Positions 23,567 to 31,880 of a stretch of DNA of 43,799 nt are shown here, piece by piece. Location: contig JALERP010000116.1 of NCBI GenBank assembly GCA_022764085.1, forward strand, positions 1 through 43,799. The letters are read 5' to 3'. The notes under the pieces are model-generated. The model searched no databases, was not told the origin of the DNA, and saw only the letters and a list, made by a program, of their open reading frames with translations. The stretch comes from Prevotella sp. (lineage in GTDB: Bacteria > Bacteroidota > Bacteroidia > Bacteroidales > Bacteroidaceae). Both the position numbers and the translations under genes were made by a program. Position 1 is the first letter of the stretch, and the number at the start of each line of letters is the position of its first letter.

Positions 23567-25135
23567 ATGAATAAGGAAATAGAAAGAAGAAGGACATTTG
23601 CGATTATATCGCACCCGGACGCGGGTAAAACAACACTGACGGAGAAATTCCTCCTCTTCGGTGGACAAATTCAAGTGGCGGGAGCTGTAAAAAGTAATAA
23701 GATAAGAAAAACAGCAACATCCGACTGGATGGACATAGAGAAACAACGCGGTATCTCGGTGTCAACGTCCGTGATGGAGTTCGACTATAAGGACTATAAG
23801 GTCAATATCCTCGACACACCAGGACACCAGGACTTTGCCGAAGACACTTACCGCACACTCACTGCCGTGGATTCCGCCATCATCGTGGTGGATAGCGCAA
23901 AGGGTGTGGAGGCACAGACACGTAAACTCATGACCGTATGCCGCATGCGCAATACCCCCGTCATCATATTCATCAACAAGATGGATAGAGAGGGACGTGA
24001 CCCATTTGACGTGCTCGACGAACTCGAACAGGAACTGGAAATCAAGGTGCGACCGCTTTCTTGGCCTATCAACCAAGGTGTGAAGTTCAAGGGCGTGTAT
24101 AACATATATGAAAAGCAACTCAATCTTTTTACTCCTGACAAACAGAGGGTTACTGAAAAGGTGGAGGTGGATATCGACAGCGAACAGCTCGATGAGACAG
24201 TGGGAGAGACGGATGCCGCCAAACTGCGCGAGGACCTGGAACTTGTGGATGGCGTATATCCTGAGTTCAACGTAGATGAATACCGCAATGCCGAGGTGGC
24301 ACCGGTGTTCTTCGGTTCGGCGCTCAACAACTTCGGTGTGCAGGAACTGCTCGACTGCTTCGTGGAGATAGCTCCAAGCCCTCGCCCCACCAAGGCTGAG
24401 GAGCGAATGGTGAATCCGGACGAGCCCAAGTTCACGGGATTCATCTTTAAGATAACCGCCAACATCGACCCCAACCACCGCTCGTGCATCGCCTTCTGCA
24501 AGGTGTGCAGCGGCAAGTTTGAGCGCAACAAACCTTATCTGCATGTGCGTCACGGCAAGACACTAAGGTTCTCGTCGCCTACGCAGTTTATGGCTCAGCG
24601 CAAGAGTACCATCGACGAGGCCTGGGCGGGCGATATCGTGGGATTGCCCGACAATGGCACTTTCAAGATTGGCGACACGCTTACCGACGGCGAGCAGTTG
24701 CATTTCCGCGGATTGCCGAGTTTCTCGCCTGAGCTGTTCAAGTATATCGAGAACGACGACCCGATGAAGGCCAAACAGCTGCAGAAAGGCATCGACCAGT
24801 TGATGGACGAGGGTGTGGCGCAGTTGTTTGTCAACCAGTTCAACGGGCGCAAGATTATCGGTACGGTTGGCCAACTGCAGTTTGAGGTTATTCAGTATCG
24901 CCTTGAGAATGAGTATAATGCGAAGTGCCGTTGGGAGCCGGTGCATCTCTATAAGGCTTGTTGGATAGAGAGTGACGACCCGACCGAGCTTGACAACTTC
25001 AAGAAGCGCAAGTATCAGTATATGGCTAAGGACAAGGAGGGCAGGGATGTCTTCCTGGCCGACAGCGGATATGTGCTGAGCATGGCTCAGGAGGATTTCA
25101 AGCATATCAAGTTCCATTTCACATCGGAGTTCTGA
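23567..25135 (+). CDS. prfC: Peptide chain release factor 3
   Basis: From ATG 23567 the product has 522 residues, the usual RF3 length. GTPase motifs are HPDAGKTT (16-23), the switch region [17 protein letters not shown] and NKMD, and the RF3-specific C-terminal domain is complete. RF3 recycles RF1/RF2 from the ribosome after termination. Upstream in-frame codons come from the repeat tail and are not conserved-type sequence; AGAAG precedes the chosen ATG. It lies between repeat copies C and D. Confidence 0.96.
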   Translation: MNKEIERRRTFAIISHPDAGKTTLTEKFLLFGGQIQVAGAVKSNKIRKTATSDWMDIEKQRGISVSTSVMEFDYKDYKVNILDTPGHQDFAEDTYRTLTAVDSAIIVVDSAKGVEAQTRKLMTVCRMRNTPVIIFINKMDREGRDPFDVLDELEQELEIKVRPLSWPINQGVKFKGVYNIYEKQLNLFTPDKQRVTEKVEVDIDSEQLDETVGETDAAKLREDLELVDGVYPEFNVDEYRNAEVAPVFFGSALNNFGVQELLDCFVEIAPSPRPTKAEERMVNPDEPKFTGFIFKITANIDPNHRSCIAFCKVCSGKFERNKPYLHVRHGKTLRFSSPTQFMAQRKSTIDEAWAGDIVGLPDNGTFKIGDTLTDGEQLHFRGLPSFSPELFKYIENDDPMKAKQLQKGIDQLMDEGVAQLFVNQFNGRKIIGTVGQLQFEVIQYRLENEYNAKCRWEPVHLYKACWIESDDPTELDNFKKRKYQYMAKDKEGRDVFLADSGYVLSMAQEDFKHIKFHFTSEF

Positions 25136-25138
25136 TAT

Positions 25139-25345
25139 GTTTTGAACACGGATATGTTTTTGACCACAGATTTCACAGATTATCACAGATTAAGAGCCCT
25201 TGGCTCTGATTAAGATGATTATTGATTAAGATGAATATAATCTGTGATAATCACAATATCTTTGATATTGAAAATCTGTGTTAATCTGTGATAATCTGTG
25301 GTCAAAATAACATCCGTGAACAACAAAAACTCAGTGGATAATAAA
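25139..25345 (+). repeat. ACAGATT/TCTGTG intergenic element, copy D
   Basis: The shortest copy begins 4 nt after the prfC stop. It has ACCACAGATTTCACAGATTATCACAGATT, here split as phased units, the hairpin AGAGCC-CTT-GGCTCT (25193-25207), and GATTAAGATGA sequence. ATAATCTGTGATAATC, the small hairpin CAATATCTTTGATATTG (25253-25269) and mirrored TCTGTG units follow. It ends GTGGTCAAAATAACATCCG and AGTGGATAATAAAG, 11 nt before the Sua5 ATG. Confidence 0.87.
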
Positions 25346-25355
25346 GATAAAGAAT

Positions 25356-25925
25356 ATGAAGACAGAAGAAGATATAAAAAAGGCAGTGGAGGTGATGCGA
25401 CAGGGTGGAGTGATACTCTATCCCACCGACACAGTGTGGGGCATCGGATGCGACGCCACCAACGCAGAGGCAGTAGCCAAGGTATATAAGATTAAGCACC
25501 GCGACGACTCAAAGGCACTTATCTGCCTCGTTGACAGCGATAATCGCCTTCAGCGATATGTAAGGAATGTGCCTGATGTGGCATGGCAACTCTTCGAGTG
25601 CGCCGACAAACCTACAACAGTCATCCTCGACGGGGCGGTCAATCTTGCTGAAAACCTCATAGCCGACGATGGCTCGATAGCCATGCGCATCACGTCGGAG
25701 CCGTTCTCCAAGGAACTGTGCTACAGATTCCAGAAACCCATAGTTTCAACCTCTGCCAACATCTCTGGCGAGCCGACGGCACAGAACTACTGCGACATTT
25801 CGCAGGAAATCATCGATGCCGTGGATTACGTTTGTTGGAGCCGCCGACAAGAGCATAAGCCCCATAAACCGTCGAGTATCATCAGGCTCGGAAGTGGGGG
25901 AGAGGTGGAAATCATTCGCAAGTAA
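25356..25925 (+). CDS. tsaC: Sua5/TsaC family threonylcarbamoyl-AMP synthase
   Basis: The 189-residue protein is a single YrdC/Sua5 domain without the long C-terminal Sua5 extension. Motifs are YPTDTVWGIGCDA (about 22-34), KHRDDSKALI, PIVSTSANISGEP and a terminal SSIIRL. It forms threonylcarbamoyl-AMP from threonine, bicarbonate and ATP for the t6A37 modification of ANN-reading tRNAs, which would include the tRNA-Thr in this window. It stands alone between repeat copies D and E. Confidence 0.92.
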   Translation: MKTEEDIKKAVEVMRQGGVILYPTDTVWGIGCDATNAEAVAKVYKIKHRDDSKALICLVDSDNRLQRYVRNVPDVAWQLFECADKPTTVILDGAVNLAENLIADDGSIAMRITSEPFSKELCYRFQKPIVSTSANISGEPTAQNYCDISQEIIDAVDYVCWSRRQEHKPHKPSSIIRLGSGGEVEIIRK

Positions 25926-25959
25926 ACTTTTACAACAGATTATTGGGATGACTTATCTT

Positions 25960-26255
25960 CACAGATGGGAAATTTCAGTGGATTCCCACAGATTTCGGCT
26001 GCGCGACGTTTTTTGTCCACAGATTAACACAGATTAAGAGCCTTTGGCTCAGATTAATTAAGACAATTATATAAATATCAGTTATATATAAAAATCAGTG
26101 ATAATCAAAATATCTTAGATATAAAAATCTGTGTTCATCTGTGATAATCTGTGGACAATAAAAACATCCGTGGACAAAAAAACATCCGTGGACAAAAAAA
26201 CATCCGTGGACAAAAAAACATCTGTGGACAACAAAAACATCTGTGGATAAAAAGA
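25960..26255 (+). repeat. ACAGATT/TCTGTG intergenic element, copy E
   Basis: It begins with degenerate CACAGAT units (25960-25993), then GTCCACAGATTAACACAGATT and the core GAGCC-TTT-GGCTC (26038-26050). AT-rich sequence, the small hairpin AATATCTTAGATAT (about 26109-26122), and TCTGTGTTCATCTGTGATAATC follow. Six TGTGGACAAAAAAACATC units close the copy 11 nt or so before the CLC start. Confidence 0.87.
26151..26250 (+). repeat. 18-bp tandem repeat inside copy E
   Basis: GTGGAC or GTGGAT starts at 26151, 26170, 26188, 26206, 26224 and 26243, a period of 18-19. The unit is GTGGACAAAAAAACATCC. In frame it would read (NIRGQK)n, creating a false N-terminus for the CLC gene. Confidence 0.9.
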
Positions 26256-26261
26256 AAGAAT

Positions 26262-28061
26262 ATGAAAGAAGAAAAGGAAGAAACGGGATGGTTCAAGAGA
26301 TTTTGCGACTGGCGTGAGGAACACGTCAGCGAGAGAAGCTTTATACTTGTCTTGGCATTCCTCGTAGGATTTTTTGCTGCCGTGGCGGCATTCGTGCTCC
26401 ACGGACTCATCAACCAGATAGTGGCACTGCTGACAAGCTCTTTCGACAAGACAGGAGCCAACTGGCTCTATCTCGTCTTCCCGGTGGTCGGCATCTATCT
26501 CACGTCGCTCTTCGTGCGATATATCGTCAAGGACAATATCAGCCACGGTATCACGCGAATACTCTATGCCATCAGTAGCAAGCGAAGCCGCCTAAGAGGT
26601 CACAACTGCTGGTCGTCGGTGGTGGCATCAGCCATCACCATCGGATTCGGAGGTTCGGTGGGAGCCGAGGCACCTATAGTGCTTACAGGCTCTGCTATAG
26701 GCAGTAACCTCGGTCAGGCATTTAAGCTCGATAACCGCACACTGATGCTGCTTATGGGGTGCGGTGCGGCGGGAGCCATTGCCGGCATCTTCAAGGCGCC
26801 GATAGCAGGACTTGTGTTCACTCTGGAAGTGCTTATGATCGACCTTACTATGTCGTCGCTGTTGCCTATACTTGTTTCGTGTGTGACTGCCACTTGCTTC
26901 ACCTATATCTTCCGTGGCAGTGTGGCCATGTTCTCATTCCATCTGGATGCCGACTGGCCAGTGGAGAGAGTGCCCGCCTGCATACTGCTCGGCATATCGT
27001 GCGGATTGGTTAGTCTCTATTTCATACGCACCATGACGGCTGTGGAGAACATGTTCGGCAAGTTCAAGGATAAGCCATACGTCAAACTGCTCATAGGCGG
27101 TGCCATCCTCAGCTTGCTCATCTTCCTTTTCCCGTCGCTCTATGGCGAGGGCTACCGCTCAATCAACCTCTTGCTCAACGGCAAGACCGAAGCCGACTGG
27201 AACGGCATCATGAGTAACTCGCTCTTTGCCGGCAGGGGGGACATGCTGCTGATATATGTGGCACTGGTGCTCTTCACCAAGGTGTTTGCCACGTCAGCCA
27301 CAAACGGCGGAGGCGGTTGTGGCGGTACGTTTGCGCCAAGTCTTTTTATAGGTTGCTTCACTGGGTTCCTGTTTTCTCGCCTTTGGAATATCTATGAGGT
27401 GGGCATTTATCTGCCTGAGAAGAACTATGCCTTGCTGGGTATGGCGGGAGTGATGTCGGGAGTTATGCACGCCCCGCTGACGGGAGTGTTCCTCATTGCC
27501 GAGATAACCACAGGCTACAACCTGTTTATGCCGCTGATGATAGTATCTGTGTGCGCATACCTTACTATATATATATTCGAGCCTCACAGCATCTATGGTA
27601 TGCGATTAGCAAAGCAGGGCAAGCTCATCACTCATCACACCGACCACGCCGTTTTGACGCTGATGAGCCTTGACAGTGTCATCGACCGCGACTACAAGGC
27701 AGTGAGTGCCGATATGGAGCTTGGTCAGATAGTACACAAGATTAGCAAGAGCCGCAACAGTTTCCTGCCGGTGCTCGACGCCGCGGGTAATCTCCTGGGA
27801 GAAATCAACATAGCCAAGATTCGGCATGTGGTGTTCCGCATTGAGCTTTACCATCATTTCAAGGCTCACCAGCTGATGGCTCCGCCAGCGGCGACGCTCA
27901 ACGACGACATGCCGATGACCAAGGTGATGAAGACATTTGAAAACACACATGCCGATTGGCTTCCTGTTCTTGACAGCGAGAATCACCTGAAGGGATATAT
28001 ATCACGACAGAGGATGTACGGCATGTACCGCAAGATGGTGAAGGACATGAGTGAGGAATGA
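26262..28061 (+). CDS. CLC-type chloride channel/antiporter with CBS domains
   Basis: From ATG 26262 the product has 599 residues. About ten membrane helices carry the CLC signatures GSVGAEAPIVLTG (131-143, with Glu136 at the gating-glutamate position), GGGGCGGTFAPSLFIG and the GVMHAPLTGVFLIAEIT helix. The last 130 or so residues form a pair of CBS domains (KISKSRNSFLPVLDAAGNLLG; ENTHADWLPVLDSENHLKG). The Glu suggests proton-coupled antiport, but channel activity cannot be excluded. Codons before 26262 lie in the tandem repeat and are not part of the gene. fmt follows after 16 nt. Confidence 0.93.
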   Translation: MKEEKEETGWFKRFCDWREEHVSERSFILVLAFLVGFFAAVAAFVLHGLINQIVALLTSSFDKTGANWLYLVFPVVGIYLTSLFVRYIVKDNISHGITRILYAISSKRSRLRGHNCWSSVVASAITIGFGGSVGAEAPIVLTGSAIGSNLGQAFKLDNRTLMLLMGCGAAGAIAGIFKAPIAGLVFTLEVLMIDLTMSSLLPILVSCVTATCFTYIFRGSVAMFSFHLDADWPVERVPACILLGISCGLVSLYFIRTMTAVENMFGKFKDKPYVKLLIGGAILSLLIFLFPSLYGEGYRSINLLLNGKTEADWNGIMSNSLFAGRGDMLLIYVALVLFTKVFATSATNGGGGCGGTFAPSLFIGCFTGFLFSRLWNIYEVGIYLPEKNYALLGMAGVMSGVMHAPLTGVFLIAEITTGYNLFMPLMIVSVCAYLTIYIFEPHSIYGMRLAKQGKLITHHTDHAVLTLMSLDSVIDRDYKAVSADMELGQIVHKISKSRNSFLPVLDAAGNLLGEINIAKIRHVVFRIELYHHFKAHQLMAPPAATLNDDMPMTKVMKTFENTHADWLPVLDSENHLKGYISRQRMYGMYRKMVKDMSEE

Positions 28062-28077
28062 TATATATATTAAAAAA

Positions 28078-29085
28078 ATGAAGAAAGAAGATTTGAGAAT
28101 AGTGTTCATGGGAACACCGGAGTTTGCTGTCGAGACACTCGACGCACTTGTGAAAAACGATTATAACGTGGTGGCTGTGGTGACACAACCAGACAAACCC
28201 GTGGGAAGACACGGCAGTGTGCTGCAACCATCACAGGTGAAACAATACGCATTGGAACACAATCTGCCTGTGCTGCAGCCAGTTAAAATGAAGGACGAGG
28301 CATTCGTTGAAGAACTGCGCTCGTATAAAGCCAATTTGCAGGTGGTGGTGGCATTCCGTATGCTGCCGGAAGTGGTGTGGGCAATGCCCGAATACGGCAC
28401 GTTTAACGTGCATGCCGCCCTGCTGCCCCAATACCGCGGCGCGGCGCCAATCAACTGGGCGGTCATCAACGGCGAGACGCGCACCGGCGTGACTACCTTC
28501 TTCCTCGACCATGACATCGACACCGGAAGAGTGATAATGCAAAAGCCGTTCGACATCCTCGACGAATATAACGTGGAGAATGTGTATGACGGACTTATGC
28601 ACCTTGGAGCAGAGATATGTCTCGACACCCTGCAGTGCATCATCGATGCCGACGGTCATCCCGATGCCATACCTCAAGAGCAACTCATCACGGCTGGAGA
28701 GACACTGCTTCCCGCACCGAAGATTTTTAAGGAGACATGCGAGATTGACTGGAGCAAGGATGCCAAGCAGGTGTATGATTTTGTGAGAGGCTTAAGTCCA
28801 TACCCTGGGGCATGGACGACACTTGTGGATGATGAAGGCAGGGAAACCGTGCTCAAGATATACTCGGCAAAGAAGACGGGCATAGCAGTAGCTACAGGAC
28901 AGATGGCCGAGTCGGCAAGCGAAGCCGGCGGCATCGTAATCCGCGAAAAGCGTCAACTCTGCGTGGTGGCAGGCGACGGTCTTCTGTTGCAGCTCGACGA
29001 GGTGCAGTTAGCCGGCAAGAAGCGTATGAAGGCGCAGGATTTCATCAACGGCATGAAGAAGTTGGCACAGTCAAGGCTCAAATGA
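28078..29085 (+). CDS. fmt: Methionyl-tRNA formyltransferase
   Basis: The 335-residue protein starts MKKEDLRIVFMGTPEFA. It has the folate-site stretch NVHAALLPQYRGAAPINWA (about 110-128, with the catalytic Asn/His), FFLDHDIDTG with the catalytic Asp, and a C-terminal OB-like domain. It formylates initiator Met-tRNA using 10-formyl-THF. The start at 28078 avoids the 9 in-frame codons that overlap the CLC gene. It lies 16 nt after the CLC gene, probably on the same mRNA. Confidence 0.96.
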   Translation: MKKEDLRIVFMGTPEFAVETLDALVKNDYNVVAVVTQPDKPVGRHGSVLQPSQVKQYALEHNLPVLQPVKMKDEAFVEELRSYKANLQVVVAFRMLPEVVWAMPEYGTFNVHAALLPQYRGAAPINWAVINGETRTGVTTFFLDHDIDTGRVIMQKPFDILDEYNVENVYDGLMHLGAEICLDTLQCIIDADGHPDAIPQEQLITAGETLLPAPKIFKETCEIDWSKDAKQVYDFVRGLSPYPGAWTTLVDDEGRETVLKIYSAKKTGIAVATGQMAESASEAGGIVIREKRQLCVVAGDGLLLQLDEVQLAGKKRMKAQDFINGMKKLAQSRLK

Positions 29086-29205
29086 ACCATTTCTACCTTG
29101 CGTATTGAATATTTTCTGAAAAAAATGAAATAGTAATATACTAAAAGACAAAAATCTCCGTTTATATTATCAGAAAGCAAAACCAAAAAATTGAGATTAG
29201 TGCCT

Positions 29206-29331
29206 ATGAAGTATTTTACCCAGTTAAAAAATCCGAGTGAGAGAACACTCGAAATAGTCAGACAAATAGCACGCTCTTACAGGGCGTTTAAGTTAAGTGA
29301 CGGTTCGTTTGTCACTTTATGTGTTAACTAA
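29206..29331 (+). CDS. Possible 41-residue small protein
   Basis: An ATG-to-TAA frame in the 280-nt fmt-rpe gap encodes 41 residues, beginning MKYFTQLKNPSERTLEIVR and ending FVTLCVN. The composition is that of a real helical basic peptide (charged heptad-like EIVRQIARSYRAF) rather than AT-rich noise. No membrane segment or known domain is recognised, and no consensus promoter is seen just upstream. It ends 34 nt before rpe and could be cotranscribed. It could also be chance. Confidence 0.42.
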   Translation: MKYFTQLKNPSERTLEIVRQIARSYRAFKLSDGSFVTLCVN

Positions 29332-29365
29332 TATAGTAAATAACTATTTGAATTGAGAGAGATAT

Positions 29366-30013
29366 ATGACAATAGTATCACCATCGCTGCTTGCGGCAGA
29401 TTTCCTGCATCTCGACAGCGATATTGAAATGATAAACCGCAGTGAGGCTGAATGGCTTCACCTTGACGTGATGGACGGTGTGTTCGTGCCCAATATCTCG
29501 TTTGGATTCCCTGTGCTTGAGGCTGTTGCAAGCAAGTGCAAGAAGGCTCTCGACGTGCATTTCATGATTGTCCATCCCGAGCAGTATATCCGTCAGACAG
29601 CCAAGTTGGGAGCCATGATGATGAATGTACATTATGAGGCATGCACCCATCTCCACCGCACCATCCAGGAGATACACGACGCCGGCATGAAAGCCGGTGT
29701 GACCCTCAATCCCTCCACCCCGGTGTCGGTGCTTGAGGACATCATCTGTGATGTGGATATGGTGTTGCTGATGAGTGTCAACCCTGGATTCGGCGGACAG
29801 AAGTTCATTGAGAACACAATTGGCAAGGTGAAGCGTCTGCGCAAGCTAATCAACGAGAAAGGCTCGCATGCACTTATTGAGGTTGACGGCGGCGTGCAAG
29901 GCGAGACCGCCCCTCGTCTTGTCGATGCAGGCGTGGATGTGCTCGTCAGCGGAAGTTACGTCTTTAAGAGCAATACCCCCGAAGCGGTAATCCATTCCCT
30001 TAGGGAACTGTGA
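29366..30013 (+). CDS. rpe: Ribulose-phosphate 3-epimerase
   Basis: The 215-residue protein is a TIM barrel starting MTIVSPSLLAADF. Family motifs are HLDVMDGVFVPNISFG (about 32-47), the metal-binding His in DVHFMIVHPEQ, MSVNPGFGGQKF and the closing VDGGVQGETA and VSGSYVFKS. It interconverts ribulose-5-P and xylulose-5-P in the pentose phosphate pathway. AGAGAG lies before the ATG. The gene ends 32 nt before the convergent sigma-factor gene. Confidence 0.96.
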   Translation: MTIVSPSLLAADFLHLDSDIEMINRSEAEWLHLDVMDGVFVPNISFGFPVLEAVASKCKKALDVHFMIVHPEQYIRQTAKLGAMMMNVHYEACTHLHRTIQEIHDAGMKAGVTLNPSTPVSVLEDIICDVDMVLLMSVNPGFGGQKFIENTIGKVKRLRKLINEKGSHALIEVDGGVQGETAPRLVDAGVDVLVSGSYVFKSNTPEAVIHSLREL

Positions 30014-30042
30014 TTATCCGCCTTTGCAATAAATCATTCTTA

Positions 30043-30080
30043 ATCTCAGAGAATGGCAACGTTGGCCATTTTTCTGAGAT
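30043..30080. terminator. Hairpin at the rpe/sigma convergent junction
   Basis: Outer arms ATCTCAGA (30043-30050) and TCTGAGAT (30073-30080) enclose inner arms AATGGC (30052-30057) and GCCATT (30065-30070). It spans the last codons of the sigma-factor gene. Downstream on the plus strand there is no U-run, so termination is a guess. Confidence 0.45.
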
Positions 30081-30627
30081 TGAGGATGGCATAGCGCATA
30101 CGTCCGAGGGCGGTGTTGATGCTCACACCGGTGATTGCGGCAATATCCTTGAACGACATTTCCTCGAAATATCGCAGATAAACCATCTCGCGCTGTTCGG
30201 CGGGTAATTTGTTAACCATCCTGTGCAGTTCGTCGAATGCTTGGTCGCGTATCATCTCGTCATCGTAAGGAGAAACGGTTATGGCCTCATTACGGATGCG
30301 CGTGAGGTCGTTCTTCGCATTGACATCCTTTACTAACTTGTGGTCGTTTCTTCTGAACTTGTCGGAAATCATGTTGTGGGCAATGCGAATTAGCCAGTAG
30401 TTGAATAATCCCATAGGCTTGTATCTCTGCTCCTGCAGAAATACAATAACCTTGACGAATGTATCCTGGAACAATTCGTTTGCCTCGTCCTCATCGCCGA
30501 CAACATACAGGAAATATGAGTATATCGTCGCCTGATAACGTGTAAGAATCACGTCGAAAGCTCTCGCCTCGCCATCCATATAAGCAACAACCAACTCTTC
30601 GTCGGTCATCTTTGTGTATTCTTTCAT
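30046..30627 (-). CDS. RNA polymerase sigma-70 family factor (ECF-like)
   Basis: The 193-residue protein has sigma region 2 (DEDEANELFQDTFVKVI, then NYWLIRIAHNMISDKFRR) and region 4 with the helix-turn-helix SFKDIAAITGVSINTALGRMRYA (in two parts about 155-177). Regions 1 and 3 are absent, as in ECF sigmas. No anti-sigma gene is adjacent, unlike most ECF loci, so its signal is unknown. AAGG lies 3-6 nt upstream of ATG 30627. A consensus housekeeping promoter at 30724-30755 suggests constitutive transcription, with a leader of about 90 nt. Confidence 0.92.
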   Translation of the reverse strand: MKEYTKMTDEELVVAYMDGEARAFDVILTRYQATIYSYFLYVVGDEDEANELFQDTFVKVIVFLQEQRYKPMGLFNYWLIRIAHNMISDKFRRNDHKLVKDVNAKNDLTRIRNEAITVSPYDDEMIRDQAFDELHRMVNKLPAEQREMVYLRYFEEMSFKDIAAITGVSINTALGRMRYAILNLRKMANVAIL

Positions 30628-30723
30628 ATACCTTATTTTATTATTATATTAGGGTATAATCTCTTCAATAGGCAAACAAATTTTTAATGTTAATAATTCT
30701 GATTAACTGCTATAAATGCACTG

Positions 30724-30755
30724 CAAAAGTAGGCATTTTATTCCGATTATGCAAA
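30724..30755 (-). promoter_or_regulatory. Promoter for the sigma-factor gene
   Basis: Minus-strand TTTG (30755-30752), a 20-nt spacer and TACTTTTG (30731-30724), a full consensus match. Confidence 0.78.
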
Positions 30756-30789
30756 TAATTGGCGTGTTTTTTTTGTTTTTTAGCTTATT

Positions 30790-31773
30790 TTATAAACGAT
30801 AGAGCCATTTTAGAACATTATTCAGCCATGGATTGGTAAAATAGAACCACCTGTAGGTGCTCATCGGCTTGCCTCCGAATCTAAGTATGAAGTCGCGCAG
30901 CAGGTTGCGCTTGAAGGGCAGGCCCACGTCGAGGAAGACGATATGGGCGCATCCGTCGCTCTCGGCTCTCTTGATGGCATTCCATAGGGTGAAGTCGTCA
31001 GGATGGAGCTTCATATAACTCTTTCTGAGGAAGGCGGAATACCACAGATAGGCATTGCCTTGTGAATAGACGAGGGCTGCGCATCCAATGGCCTTGGAGT
31101 GGTACTTGGTGAGAAGCAAGTGGCAGTTGTCCATAGTCCTGATGTTGTGGAAGAAACTGTCGGCGGGGATGTATCTCTTGGGTTTCAGCAGGTTGTGGTT
31201 GTGCAGGAGCCGTATGAACATGTTTACATCTTCGTCGCTCATGGCTTCCTCCGTTTTTGCTCCCCTGTTTGCCGAATGTTCAAGCCTGCGCTTCATCTTG
31301 TCGCTGATGCGCTCCTCCGCGGGTTTGCTGTGCAGTGAGTTGTGTATGCTCATCCACGATACAGGTATATAGCCGCAGTTGCGGAATTGGCGGTAGCCGA
31401 ACATCTTCGTTGAAAGATTACTCATTTCTATGTAGAAGGCGCGCAGCTTCATCCTGCTTGTGATAGCCTGTAGCATAAGTCCGAAGACAATCTCTCTTTC
31501 TTCCTTGTCAAGGTCATCGCGGTATTCTCCCTCGCCAAATATGCGGCAGTGCCAGTAGATGAATGGCGGTAGCCATGTGCCCCTTGCCCTTACCACCGCG
31601 AGCAGGCAAGCCGCAAAGCCCCCTTCCTCGTCCCTGGCAACAACCATATACGGCGAATGCCGCGGTGTATGCTCATAGACGATGAACAGTTGCCTGCTGT
31701 GGAAAATATTGCCCGAAGGAATATCCGGCAGGTCATCCGACTTGGTAAATATTTCTACATTCCACTCTTTCAC
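30790..31773 (-). CDS. GNAT/FemAB-like acyltransferase family protein
   Basis: I recognise a GNAT-like/FemAB-like fold but not a specific enzyme. Two halves are visible: HSRQLFIVYEHTPRHSPYMVVARDE near the N-terminus (split here as HSRQLFIVYEHTP and SPYMVVARDE), and a second half with CHLLLTKYHSKAIGCAALVY, YLWYSAF and FTLWNAIKRAESDG. Such proteins move acyl or aminoacyl groups; the substrate is unknown. I prefer GTG 31773, giving 327 residues starting KEWNVEIFTKSDDLP, because a TATTTTTG element (31785-31778) lies just upstream. An ATG at 31812 would add 13 hydrophobic residues and is the alternative. Confidence 0.72.
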   Translation of the reverse strand: MKEWNVEIFTKSDDLPDIPSGNIFHSRQLFIVYEHTPRHSPYMVVARDEEGGFAACLLAVVRARGTWLPPFIYWHCRIFGEGEYRDDLDKEEREIVFGLMLQAITSRMKLRAFYIEMSNLSTKMFGYRQFRNCGYIPVSWMSIHNSLHSKPAEERISDKMKRRLEHSANRGAKTEEAMSDEDVNMFIRLLHNHNLLKPKRYIPADSFFHNIRTMDNCHLLLTKYHSKAIGCAALVYSQGNAYLWYSAFLRKSYMKLHPDDFTLWNAIKRAESDGCAHIVFLDVGLPFKRNLLRDFILRFGGKPMSTYRWFYFTNPWLNNVLKWLYRL

Positions 31774-31839
31774 ACCGCAAAAATAATAAATAATCCATAA
31801 AAAAAACGTCATTTGGCGTGTTTTTTCACATTATTTCCA

Positions 31840-31847
31840 TACCTTTG
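31840..31847 (+). promoter_or_regulatory. Minus-7 element for the DUF2520-kdsC-maf unit
   Basis: TACCTTTG lies 33 nt before the DUF2520 ATG. The nearest TTTG upstream (31812-31815) is 24 nt away, longer than usual, so the -33 element is weak. Confidence 0.6.
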
Positions 31848-31880
31848 CATAGTTTTATGAAGAATTAGTATTTCAGACGT

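Noticed and set aside
23762..24553. 263-codon minus-strand frame and a second one at 23848-24531
   Set aside because: Both are antisense to prfC, whose GTPase motifs are complete. They have no recognisable features.
21652..26255. Replication origin based on DnaA-box-like repeats
   Set aside because: No dnaA or dnaN is nearby, the boxes are part of a repeat consensus, and the copies are separated by housekeeping genes.
26151..26261. N-terminal extension (NIRGQK)n of the CLC channel
   Set aside because: The codons are the 18-bp tandem repeat; the conserved-type protein begins at ATG 26262 with a ribosome-binding-like AAGAAAG.
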